A DNA stretch of 64,000 nt from Mycolicibacterium insubricum (GTDB lineage: Bacteria > Actinomycetota > Actinomycetes > Mycobacteriales > Mycobacteriaceae). The DNA lies in assembly GCF_010731615.1 (NCBI RefSeq), contig NZ_AP022618.1:1550001-1614000 (forward strand), written 5' to 3'. The notes under the pieces are model-generated. The model did no database searches, was not told where the DNA came from, and worked only from the letters and a program-made list of their open reading frames with translations. The translations under genes were made by a program, and so were the position numbers. This document shows, in pieces, positions 46,566 to 54,453 of this stretch. How positions within the stretch are numbered: position 1 is the stretch's first letter; every line of letters begins with the position of its first letter.

Positions 46566-47452
46566 CGCGACGGCGCCGGGTCGCGCCGCTGCCCGACCGC
46601 GACGGGGTGTCCGCGGCGCGGGTCCGGCTGCACGGCGGATGTGTGTACGACGAGCTGACCCGACGGTTCGGCGGCGAGGCGGGCGCGAAAGTCCTTTCCG
46701 GAGAGGTGCTTTCTTCCGACGGCACGGTGATTGCGGCCGACACCGTGCTGCCGGAGGGGGAGGTCGTCTACCTGTACCGGGAGCTGCCCGACGAGGTCGA
46801 GGTGCCGTTCGACCTCCCGGTACTCCACCGCGACGCGGACATCCTGGTGGTGGACAAGCCGCACTTTCTTGCCACCATGCCGCGCGGATCGCACGTCGTG
46901 CAGACGGCTCTGGTGCGCCTGCGGCGGGAGTTGGATCTGCCCGAGCTCTCACCCGCGCACCGGCTGGACCGGTTGACCGCGGGGGTGCTGCTGTTCACCG
47001 TGCGCCCCGAGATCCGGGGGGTGTATCAGACGCTGTTCGCCCGCGGCGAGGTGCGCAAGGTGTATCTGGCCCGCGCCGGTGTGGATCCGGCGGTGGACTT
47101 TCCGCTGACCCTGCGGTCGCGGATCATCAAGGAGCGCAGCCGGTTACAAGCATTCGAAGTGCCGGGGGAGCCCAACGCCGAGACATTCGCGGAGCACCTC
47201 GGCGACGGGCTCTACCGGCTGACCCCGCGTACTGGGCAGACCCACCAGCTGCGGGTGCACATGTCCTCGCTGGGTCTGCCGATCCTCGGGGATCCGTTGT
47301 ACCCGGAGGTGATCGACGTCGCCCCCGACGACTTCTCCACGCCGCTGCAACTTTTGTCGCGCACACTGGAGTTCGACGACCCGCTGACCGGTGAGCGCCG
47401 TCGGTTCGTCAGCGGGCGGGTGTTGGACGGGGCCTCGCCGACGTCCGCATAA
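46562..47452 (+). CDS. RluA-family pseudouridine synthase (Rv3300c-like)
   Basis: This family isomerises uridine to pseudouridine in rRNA or tRNA. The 296-aa protein has ADILVVDKPHFLATMPRG, the catalytic motif HRLDRLTAGVLLFT with Asp136, YLARAGVDP, and the C-terminal TPRTGQTHQLRVHMSSLGLPILGDPLYP. The start is GTG, overlapping the glpD2 stop. A degenerate second copy lies 2.2 kb downstream (49628-50391) and allows direct comparison; this copy is intact. The RNA target is unknown. Confidence 0.92.
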   Translation: MTRRRRVAPLPDRDGVSAARVRLHGGCVYDELTRRFGGEAGAKVLSGEVLSSDGTVIAADTVLPEGEVVYLYRELPDEVEVPFDLPVLHRDADILVVDKPHFLATMPRGSHVVQTALVRLRRELDLPELSPAHRLDRLTAGVLLFTVRPEIRGVYQTLFARGEVRKVYLARAGVDPAVDFPLTLRSRIIKERSRLQAFEVPGEPNAETFAEHLGDGLYRLTPRTGQTHQLRVHMSSLGLPILGDPLYPEVIDVAPDDFSTPLQLLSRTLEFDDPLTGERRRFVSGRVLDGASPTSA

Positions 47453-47599
47453 GTGGCGCGTTCATCGAGATCGACGCCATGGCTGTCCGTGCTCACTGAG
47501 ATTCACGCCTTGGTTGTTCCGCAGCGTCCCAGGAGCTCGGGCGTCAATCTCGGCGGCGATCCGGTGGACGTGCGAAGCGCCGGCGAGGTGGGCGCACGA

Positions 47600-48455
47600 T
47601 CAAATTGAGCGCGAACTGCGCGACGGGTCTGCGGCCGGGGCTCCCTGGATCCCGAAAATCCGCGCGGCATTGCCACCGAGAAACAGGCTCTGAGTCTCCG
47701 CATCGAAGTTCATCTCGTCGAGGCGCTCAAGGCAACGGGCGGGGGCCAGCATGGGCCAGTTCGTGCCGAACAGCACCCGGGTGCGGCCACGTCCGCGCAT
47801 GTACTCGACCAATGCCGTTGGCAGTCGATGCACCGCATAGGCGGAGGTGTCGACATAGAAGTTCGGATACTTGTCGGCGAGTGAAATCACCTCGTTGATC
47901 CACGGATAGCCGACGTGGCCGCCGACCACCACCAGATCGGGAAACTCGAGCAGCACGGTGTCGAGGTACGGGATCGGCCGACCAGGTTCGGAAGGACACA
48001 ATGGTCCGGTGTGACCGATTTGGGTGCAGAAGGGGAGGCCCAGTTCGACGCATTCGGCGTACAGCGGGTAGTACCGCCGATCGTCAGGCGGCAGGTTCCA
48101 CAGCCAGGGAACGATTCGCAGAGCAACCACGCCCAAATCGGCCGCTCGACGTAGTTCCCTCAGCGCGGCGACGGGTTGTCGTAGATCCACGGCCGCGACG
48201 CCGACAAAGCGGTCTGGATGACGGGGCCACAAGCTCTGCGACGTCGTCGTTGGTAATCAACATGCCGTGCGGGCTCGACCACGCGCACATTAAAGCCCGC
48301 TCGATGGCGGCGTCATCCATCGCCTTCAACGTGGCGTCTACGGGCAGAGCGCCCAGGCCGTCCTGGCGGGTCCAGCGCAGCAGGGTGGCCAGCCAAGGCT
48401 GGTTCATGAACATTTCGTTCGGCTGCTGCGCCCACGCGTCGATAGTCGGTGTCAT
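47600..48455 (-). pseudogene. Amidohydrolase-2 family protein, frameshifted
   Basis: Two frames together give one amidohydrolase (PF04909 type). The N-terminal part starts at the ATG 48455 (MTPTIDAWAQQPNEMFMNQPW, LITNDDVAELVA). The remainder is in another frame (RHPDRFVGVAAVDLRQP, LPFCTQIGHTGPLCPSE, VVGGHVGYPWINEVISLA, YVDTSAYAVHRLP, VLFGTNWPML). The switch is in a run of four G (48223-48226); removing one base restores ELVARHPDRFVGVAAVD and about 284 codons. It could be a real inactivating indel or a sequencing error. It is immediately downstream of the F420-type gene (TAG-ATG adjacent) and is the last gene of the tetR operon. Confidence 0.8.
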
Positions 48456-48926
48456 CTATCGCTCTAGCCGCAGTTCGACCATCGGCAACGGGATGTCGGT
48501 GTCGCCGATTGGCTGGCCAAGTGTCTCTTCGACAACATGCCTGAACTGATCCCAGTACCTGGGATGACGTGTCCTGAACGTGTCGAGAGCGCGGTCGGCA
48601 GCCGGTTGATCCAGCACCCGGGCAACGGCTGCCGCGGGCCGGTGGCTTTTGACCCACACCCTGGCGTTCGGGTTGGCGCAGATGTTCCGGAACCACTGGG
48701 CTTTCGTACCGAATCCCGAAGCTACGACGTAGGTGTCGACGCTCGGGTGGTCGACGACTTCCAGCACCACGTAGCGCAGTTGACCCGTCGTGCGGCCGAC
48801 GTGCTCGAGCATCAGCATGCGAGAGCCCAGCAGCGCTCCGGCGCGAGCTCGGAAGAGCCAGATCGGGGCGCGGACTAGGCGTCGGTTTCGCAGCAGCCGA
48901 GCGCCGAGGTCGCCGATCGCCGTCAT
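48456..48926 (-). CDS. F420-dependent nitroreductase-family protein (Ddn-like)
   Basis: This is a 156-aa split-barrel protein of the deazaflavin (F420)-dependent nitroreductase family (PF04075). The family pattern is visible in WLFRARAGALLGSRMLMLEHVGRTTGQLRYVVLEVVD and VVASGFGTKAQWFRNICANPNARVWV. Homologues reduce quinones or nitro compounds with F420H2; this one's substrate is unknown. The ribosome site AAAGGAGA precedes the ATG at 48926. It sits between tetR (25 bases upstream) and the amidohydrolase, so the TetR protein probably controls it. Confidence 0.85.
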   Translation of the reverse strand: MTAIGDLGARLLRNRRLVRAPIWLFRARAGALLGSRMLMLEHVGRTTGQLRYVVLEVVDHPSVDTYVVASGFGTKAQWFRNICANPNARVWVKSHRPAAAVARVLDQPAADRALDTFRTRHPRYWDQFRHVVEETLGQPIGDTDIPLPMVELRLER

Positions 48927-48940
48927 GGGTTTCTCCTTTT

Positions 48941-48987
48941 CCTCTGCGGTTTATCCGCGGACATCCTCTGCGGGTTTATCCGCGGAC
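48941..48987 (-). repeat. Tandem 22/23-bp repeat at the tetR stop
   Basis: CCTCTGCGGTTTATCCGCGG plus AC (48941-48962) is repeated with one extra G at 48965-48987. The distal copy encodes SADKPAED and the proximal copy supplies the stop codon, so the duplication has set the present C-terminus of the regulator. Confidence 0.85.
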
Positions 48988-49589
48988 CCGAGTCCGTCGC
49001 TATATATGGTGAATACCTCAGCGGCCCAACGTTTCATACCGTCTGTCGACAACGGGTCGAAGCCCAACACCTCGGTCAGGCGGGGCCGCAGCGTCAGCAT
49101 CGCCAGGTCGTTGGCCAGCAGGACCGCGGAGCGCACCGCGGTATCCTGGCCGGGGGCGGCCACGCCGGCCTCGACCATCGCGTCCAGTCCGGACCTGCTG
49201 ATCTCGAAGAGGCGGGCGAACACTGCCGAACCGACCGGGCTGCTGCCGGCCAGCAGTCGGCTCAGGTAGGCGGGCACAGGTGAATCAGACGGCAGGTGGG
49301 CGCCCAGGGCCTCAAGCAGGGCGGGCACGGCGGCCGGGCTGACGCCGTCTGGTTGCCGGGTAATCGCTGCGATCACCACTTCCAGAACCGTCACGACGTG
49401 ATCGTCGACTGCCGCGACCAGGCCGTCTTTTGACCCGTAGTGCCGCACCAGCAGAGCCGGTGACACGGTGGCGGCCGCCGCGATATCACGCATCGTGACG
49501 GCGTCCGTTCCCCGTTCGGCGAACAGGCGGAGCGCTTCGTCGCGGATGCGGGCCCGTGCCGTCCGGTCGTCCCCGAGAGGTAAACGCAT
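48951..49589 (-). CDS. TetR-family transcriptional regulator
   Basis: This is a 212-aa TetR repressor. The N-terminal helix-turn-helix is clear: RIRDEALRLFAERGTDAVTMRDIAAAATVSPALLVRHYGSKDGLVAAVDDHV. The C-terminal ligand domain includes FARLFEISRSGLDAMVEAGVAAPGQ. Three ATGs are possible (49619, 49607, 49589). The last is chosen because a -10 TACATT (49602-49597) ends seven bases before it and the operator array covers that -10. It heads the operon with the F420-type and amidohydrolase genes and most likely represses itself and them. Confidence 0.85.
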   Translation of the reverse strand: MRLPLGDDRTARARIRDEALRLFAERGTDAVTMRDIAAAATVSPALLVRHYGSKDGLVAAVDDHVVTVLEVVIAAITRQPDGVSPAAVPALLEALGAHLPSDSPVPAYLSRLLAGSSPVGSAVFARLFEISRSGLDAMVEAGVAAPGQDTAVRSAVLLANDLAMLTLRPRLTEVLGFDPLSTDGMKRWAAEVFTIYSDGLGSADKPAEDVRG

Positions 49590-49615
49590 GTTTACCAATG
49601 TAAACATTTGTTTAG
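49580..49615. promoter_or_regulatory. Four-half-site TetR operator, overlapping the tetR promoter
   Basis: GTAAAC (49580-49585), GTTTAC (49590-49595), GTAAAC (49600-49605) and GTTTAG (49610-49615) alternate with four-base spacers, so there is one half-site per ten bases. Every neighbouring pair makes an inverted repeat; for example, TGTTTAC-CAAT-GTAAACA at 49589-49606 is perfect. The array covers the -10 TACATT and the first codons of tetR. Confidence 0.85.
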
Positions 49616-49627
49616 TCATCTGCAACT

Positions 49628-50391
49628 GTGCTGATTGGGGACGGCGCGGTGATCGCGGTGGATACCCTGTTGCCGGAGGGGAGCACGTCTTCCTGTACCG
49701 CGATCTGCCCGACGAGGTCGAGGTGCCGGGCGACATCCCGATCATCTACCGCGACGAGAAAATCCTGGTGGTGGACAAACCGCACTTTCTAGCCACCGTG
49801 CCCCGCGGATCACACGTCGTGCAGACCGCCGTGGTCCGGTTGCGCCGGGAGCTGTACCTGCCCGAGCTGTCGCCCGCGCACCGGCTGAACCGGTTGACCG
49901 CCGGGGTGCTGCTGTTCACCGTCCGCCCGGAGGTTCGCGGGGCGTATCAGACGCTGTTCGCCCGCGGCGAGGTGCGCAAGGTGTATCTGGCCCGCGCCGG
50001 GGTGGACTCCTCGCTGGTGTTTCCCTTGACGTTGCGTTCCCGGATCATCAAGGACCGCAGCCGGTTACCGGCTTTTGAAGTTTCCGGCGAGCCCAACACC
50101 GAGACGTTCGTGGAGCACCTCGGCGACGGGCTCTACCGGCTGACCCCGCGCACCGGGCGGACCCATCAGCTGCGGGTGCACATGGCGTCGCTGGGCCTGC
50201 CGATCCACGGGGATCCGTTGTACCCGGCGGTGACCGACGTGACTCCTGACGACTTCTCCACGCCGCTGCAGCTTCTGGCGCGCACACTGGAGTTTGACGA
50301 TCCGCTCACCGGTAAATGCCGGCGGTTCCTGAGTCGCCGGAGCTCGGGGGAGGGAATGTCGTCAGCAGGAAAAGGTTGGTGGTCCCGGTGA
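49628..50391 (+). pseudogene. Truncated, frameshifted RluA-type pseudouridine synthase copy
   Basis: This is a second copy of the 46562-47452 gene. Similarity starts abruptly at about codon 48 of the intact gene (the N-terminal part is missing) and continues to its end. A one-base deletion near 49678-49684 (GGAGGGGAGC against GGAGGGGGAG) shifts the frame. Downstream the frame is open (FLYRDLPDEVEVPGDIPIIYRDEKILVVDKPHFLATVPRG and on). The catalytic Asp codon is AAC: HRLNRLTAGV instead of HRLDRLTAGV (49888-49890). It lacks a start, shares no promoter, and abuts the tetR operator. A start codon at 50388 for the next gene overlaps its stop. Confidence 0.88.
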
Positions 50392-51218
50392 CGCTGGAAC
50401 GCGTTCGACTGCAGCGCGAGCAGGAAACCATGCTCATGACGCTGTACTTGCATGCCCTGGATGCGCGCTCGCCGTACCCCATCCTGGGGGATCCGTACGC
50501 TGGCCCGCTGCTGGAGCGTATCGACTACGACTTCAGTCGCCTGGACAAACTGGCTGGCAACCTACCGGTGATCGTCAGCCGCGCCAAGGCCATTGACGAT
50601 GTGGTGAAGTCATTTCTCGTCGCTCATCCCGACGCGGTTGTTCTGCATCTGGGCTGCGGGCTGGATAGTCGTGTGCTGCGTATCGATCCCGGGCCGGGGG
50701 TGAGGTGGTTCGAACTCGATCAGCAGCCGGTCATGGAGCTACGTCGCAGACTCGTCCCCGAGCGCGACGGCGTGAGCCTGCTGGCGGCGTCGGTGACCGA
50801 CCCAGGATGGTGGTCGGCGGTGCCCGCCGGCCGTCCGACGCTGGTGGTGGGGGAAGGGCTGCTGATGTATCTGTCACCCAACGGCCTAAGGATGCTGATT
50901 GACGCCGCTCTCACGCACCGCGCCGTCGGTACCCAGATGCTCGTTTTCGATACGGTGGCGCCCTGGGTGCGGCGAATCAGTCAGTGGCAAAACAACTTCC
51001 GTGATGCAGGAACCAAATTCACTTCCACCACCAACGACCTCGACCTTGTGATCGGCCGGCATAAGGGCGTGGCGCTGGTGGACGAACAGTCTTTGGTGTC
51101 GCTGGCGCGAAACGCAACTGGCGGAGCGCTGGGCGCTGTCATCGGCGCTGTCGATGCGTTCGGCCCAGGCCGTCGTGCGATGGTGCTGCGGACCTACGCG
51201 GCACCGACCAGCACGTAG
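50388..51218 (+). CDS. Class I SAM-dependent methyltransferase, LCM/PPM1 (TcmP-like) family
   Basis: This is a leucine carboxyl methyltransferase-like O-methyltransferase of 276 aa from GTG 50388 (an ATG at 50316 would give 300 aa but lies in the pseudogene). The family order is ALDARSPYPILGDPYAGPLLERIDYD, SRAKAIDDVVKSFLVAHPDAVVLHLGCGLDSRVLRID (motif I), WFELDQQPVMELRRRLV and VVGEGLLMYLSPNG. Mycobacteria carry many such enzymes acting on small acids or polyketide products; the acceptor is unknown. The GTGA overlap with the pseudogene end suggests coupling remains from an older operon. Confidence 0.82.
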   Translation: MTLERVRLQREQETMLMTLYLHALDARSPYPILGDPYAGPLLERIDYDFSRLDKLAGNLPVIVSRAKAIDDVVKSFLVAHPDAVVLHLGCGLDSRVLRIDPGPGVRWFELDQQPVMELRRRLVPERDGVSLLAASVTDPGWWSAVPAGRPTLVVGEGLLMYLSPNGLRMLIDAALTHRAVGTQMLVFDTVAPWVRRISQWQNNFRDAGTKFTSTTNDLDLVIGRHKGVALVDEQSLVSLARNATGGALGAVIGAVDAFGPGRRAMVLRTYAAPTST

Positions 51219-51337
51219 CCGGACGGCTCGGGCGTCGCCACTTTTGTCGTCATGAATGACTGATGGTCACCTGTCGGTCGGCTCGACGAACCGAGGTCGC
51301 TGGACGTCAAACTGCCGCGTTTGCACAGCTCAGACAG

Positions 51338-51360
51338 TTGTCGGACCTCGGTTTTATCAT
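51338..51360 (+). promoter_or_regulatory. PafBC-type (LexA-independent) DNA-damage promoter
   Basis: TTGTCGGAC (51338-51346), eight bases, then TATCAT (51355-51360) matches the RecA-NDp consensus tTGTCRgtg-N8-TAnnnT with exact spacing; only the last two bases of the upstream box differ. Six bases then separate TATCAT from the ATG at 51367, so the message should be leaderless. Confidence 0.78.
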
Positions 51361-51366
51361 GGGTAC

Positions 51367-52695
51367 ATGAGTTCGAATGAAGGGTTGCCGACCCCCGAGG
51401 AGCCTCCGGGGAACCCGAAGGACGAGCGGCTGCGTGTGCTGTTCGCCCAGCTCGGCGAGCTGTGTGGGCAGCGCAATGCCCTCGACGGGCAGATTGTGGA
51501 TATCGTCGCCGAGATCGACCACGACGGACTGTGGGGCTCCACCGGCGCGCGGTCGGTGGCCGGGTTGGTGGCTTGGAAAACCGGCAGCACCACCGCGAAT
51601 GCCGTCGCGATCACCGCCATCGCGCATCGGGTCGATGAGTTCCCCCAGTGCACTCGGGCGCTGCGCGACGGGCAACTGTCGCTCGATCAGGTCGGGGTCA
51701 TCGCCGCCCACGCCGGCAAAGGCTCTGATGCCCACTATGCCCAACTTGCCTCGGTCGCCACCGTTGCCCAGTTGCGCACCGCCGTGAGACTGGAGCCCCG
51801 TCCCGATACCGGACCCAAACCCGGCCCGGCACCGGGGATCAGCAAGATCGGTGGCGACGATGTCGATACCTGGCGGATCCGACTGCCGCATATCGAGTCC
51901 GCGAAGTTCGCCGCCGCCCTCGCCTCGCACCGCGACGCCCTGCTCGCGCAGTGGTCTCATGATCATCCGGGGCATGATCCGCACGACCACGAGGGGCATC
52001 GCCACCGCACCCCGGCTCACGGTGAACACGACGGTGATCGGCCGCCGGCCCTGCCCGACAGCCACGCACCGGTGCCGACCACCCTGGATGCGTTCCTGCG
52101 GCTGATCCAGAACAGTTGGGACGCCGAATCCACCGCCCGCCCGCATGGCCAGCACACCACCGTCGTCGTCCACCTCGACGCAGACGCCAAGATCGCCAAC
52201 TTGCACTTGGGTCCGCTGCTTTCGGATGCCGATCGCCAATACCTGACCTGCGAGGCAACCTGTGAGGTGTGGTTTCACCGCGACGGCACCCTCATCGGCG
52301 CCGGACACCGCACCCGCACCGTCAACCGCCGGCTGCGCCGCGCCCTGGAACACCGCGACCGCACTTGCGTGGTGCCCGGCTGCGGCGCTACCCGGGGCCT
52401 GCACGCACATCATCTGATCCACTGGGAAAGCGGCGGCCCCACCGAACTGTGGAACCTGGTACTCGTGTGCCCCTACCACCACCGGCTGCACCACAAAGGC
52501 GTAATCACCATCACCGGCCCCGCCGACCGCCTCAAAGTCACCGACGCCGACGGCGAAGAACTACTCCCGGGATCGCTGGCCCACCCGCCCCAGAACCCGC
52601 CCCCGGCCGTCGCACACTACCCCGGGCCGACCGGCGAACGTGCTAACTGGTGGTGGTACAACCCATTCCAACCTCAGCCGCCACCGGCGGCCTGA
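51367..52695 (+). CDS. 13E12-repeat family HNH endonuclease (DUF222-HNH)
   Basis: This is a 442-aa member of the REP13E12/DUF222 family. The DUF222 domain fills residues about 15-340, with SVAGLVAWKTGSTTANAVAITAIAHRVDEFPQCTRALRDGQLSLDQVGVIAAHA. The HNH nuclease module follows: RRLRRALEHRDRTCVVPGCGATRGLHAHHLIHWESGGPTELWNLVLVCPYHHRLHHKG (Cys pair, HHL-W, N, HHR). An inserted His/Asp/Pro-rich stretch (HDHPGHDPHDHEGHRHR) lies about residues 200-225. The ATG at 51367 fits the DNA-damage promoter. Relatives are spread through mycobacterial genomes and are often DNA-damage induced; the biological role is uncertain. Confidence 0.9.
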   Translation: MSSNEGLPTPEEPPGNPKDERLRVLFAQLGELCGQRNALDGQIVDIVAEIDHDGLWGSTGARSVAGLVAWKTGSTTANAVAITAIAHRVDEFPQCTRALRDGQLSLDQVGVIAAHAGKGSDAHYAQLASVATVAQLRTAVRLEPRPDTGPKPGPAPGISKIGGDDVDTWRIRLPHIESAKFAAALASHRDALLAQWSHDHPGHDPHDHEGHRHRTPAHGEHDGDRPPALPDSHAPVPTTLDAFLRLIQNSWDAESTARPHGQHTTVVVHLDADAKIANLHLGPLLSDADRQYLTCEATCEVWFHRDGTLIGAGHRTRTVNRRLRRALEHRDRTCVVPGCGATRGLHAHHLIHWESGGPTELWNLVLVCPYHHRLHHKGVITITGPADRLKVTDADGEELLPGSLAHPPQNPPPAVAHYPGPTGERANWWWYNPFQPQPPPAA

Positions 52696-52744
52696 CCGAA
52701 GTGGGTTCCAAGCCAGTCCGTATCTCGGAGGTTGGCTCCAGATC

Positions 52745-53726
52745 TCAGGGATTGGCCCCCGTAGAACCGTCGTCCCGATGCCCCTGCATCCCATCACCAT
52801 CCGATGTCAGTAAATGGCTTTCGCGGGCCACTTGGTCAGCGCGCCCAATGAAACGGAGAATGGCTTCGTCTACTTCAGGGGCGAACTCTGCGGCCACGGA
52901 ATGCGACGCAGCCGGCCATATTTCGACCTCGCCGGCCATCAGGTGTTGACGCGCGCGGGTCGCTGCCCCGTGCGCGTCGTGATACCTGCTGCGCCCGCTG
53001 AGGATCACAAGTGTCGGGACAGTCACGGATTTGAGCTCGGCGTCACTTGGGCAGCTGGGTGCAGGACTCGAGCCCAGTCCCCGAAATTCGTGAGCGCCGG
53101 CCACGATCAGGTCGACGATCGCATGCATGGGGTTATCCTCCGGGGGGGTTCCCGAGTGCCCACGCCATAGCCCGGCGGGCCAGCCTCGTGGGCGTGACCG
53201 GGAGCAGCGCGACGAGGGTGAGTTTGAATTTTGTTCTGGGCCGGGCAAGTACATTCGCCGGTTCGATCAGCACACTCGTGGCGATACGTCCGGGTTTGTG
53301 AGCGCTCTGATTGAAAGCCAGCCAGCCGCCGTAGGAGCAGCCCGCGAGGTGCACGTGCCGAAGGTCGAGAGCGGTCAGGACATCATCGAGCCAGATTGCG
53401 CAGTCGTCCGGTGTCTGCAGGGGGCGTGTCTGCACGCTTGCCCCGGGTTGGCCGATCGTGTCGATGCAGTACACCGAGTGACGTGCCGCCAACTCTGCGA
53501 CGTTGGGGGCCCACATCGCAGATGTCGCCCAGAATGCCGGCAGCAACACGATGGGCGCCGCGCGTTCGTGCCCGTGTTCATACACCCTGGTTGTTCCGAA
53601 ACGCGTCGCTACGTCGTGGCTTCGGCGGGGAGTGGGACTCGCCGCCATCGCGGCCCGATACGCAGCGAAGTACGCCTCTTTGGATCCGGTATCGGGAAAC
53701 GCGGCGATCCGCCCACGGTGCGCCAC
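52745..53726 (-). pseudogene. Alpha/beta hydrolase, frameshifted in a poly-C tract
   Basis: Two overlapping frames make one alpha/beta hydrolase of about 326 codons. The N-terminal frame (start at 53726) holds VYEHGHERAAPIVLLPAFWATSAMWAPN, DTIGQPGASVQT and the nucleophile elbow LAGCSYGGWLAFN. It stops at NPPGG just after a run of seven C (minus strand; forward G at 53142-53148). The other frame continues EDNPMHAIVDLIVAGAHEFRG, TLVILSGRSRYHD and AASHSVAAEFAPEVDEAILRF with the expected Asp and His. Removing one base joins them. Phase-variable slippage, inactivation or a sequencing error are all possible. Confidence 0.8.
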
Positions 53727-53796
53727 GGTATTCCCCGGCCTCGATGGGCTGCGCTACAACAGCCGGTTCGCCGGCGGCATGTGCCAAGGTGGAAGG

Positions 53797-54444
53797 ATGA
53801 AACGGTCGTCTCGGGTCGCGTTCCTGGTTGCCGTGCTGCTTGCCGCAGTGCTGTGGCCTGCCAATATCGAATCGGCGCATGCGGCCGAGGCGGAGCCGGT
53901 CGGGGACGTCATCTCCATCGGCAGTCCGGACGCGCCGCAGCACGTCGAGCTGTATCTCGATCCGTTGTGCCCGTACAGCGGGCAGATGGTTCGCGGGCAG
54001 GGGGCGGCCATCGGTCAGCGCATTGAATCCGGCCGACTCCGGGTCGACCTACGCCTTGTCGCCTTCCTCGACAAGTACTCGGCCAGTACCGACTACGACC
54101 GGCGCGCGATCGACGCGGCCTTCACAGTCGCCGACCAATCACGCACCAGCGCCACCATCTGGGGGTTCATCGAGCAGATCTATGCCGCCGATCAGCAGCC
54201 CAAAGAGGGTGGCGCAACGGATCTGACCAATGACCAGCTCGCCACACTGGCCGATCGCGTCGGCGCACCACAGTCCGCACAGGACATGATCAGGGATGGG
54301 TCGCCGTCGTCATTCGACCCCGGCGCGATCGCCGCGCACAATCTCGATTTGCTCAAGCAGTTTCCGGAACCCGGTGTGCCGCTGGTGGTTATCGCCGGCA
54401 AGCCGCTCGACGGCAACTCCGATTGGCTGACCGGACTCGGGTGA
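53797..54444 (+). CDS. Exported DsbA/thioredoxin-like protein with a CPYS active-site motif
   Basis: This is a 215-aa secreted thioredoxin-fold protein. A Sec signal peptide (KRSSRVAFLVAVLLAAVLWPANIESAHAAEA) is followed by SPDAPQHVELYLDPLCPYSGQMVRGQG, the DsbA-like strand and helix. The usual CPYC is CPYS, so only one active-site Cys remains. The cis-Pro loop is EPGVPLVVIAGKPLDG. The start is ATG at 53797 with ribosome site GGAAGG. A single-Cys protein of this kind may act as a non-oxidase partner or isomerase-like binding protein; function is unknown. Confidence 0.82.
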   Translation: MKRSSRVAFLVAVLLAAVLWPANIESAHAAEAEPVGDVISIGSPDAPQHVELYLDPLCPYSGQMVRGQGAAIGQRIESGRLRVDLRLVAFLDKYSASTDYDRRAIDAAFTVADQSRTSATIWGFIEQIYAADQQPKEGGATDLTNDQLATLADRVGAPQSAQDMIRDGSPSSFDPGAIAAHNLDLLKQFPEPGVPLVVIAGKPLDGNSDWLTGLG

Positions 54445-54453
54445 TTCAGCGCT

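Noticed and set aside
47453..54444. Prophage or transposon in the accessory block
   Set aside because: No transposase, integrase, phage structural genes or terminal repeats were seen. The 13E12 HNH gene alone is not evidence of a mobile element.
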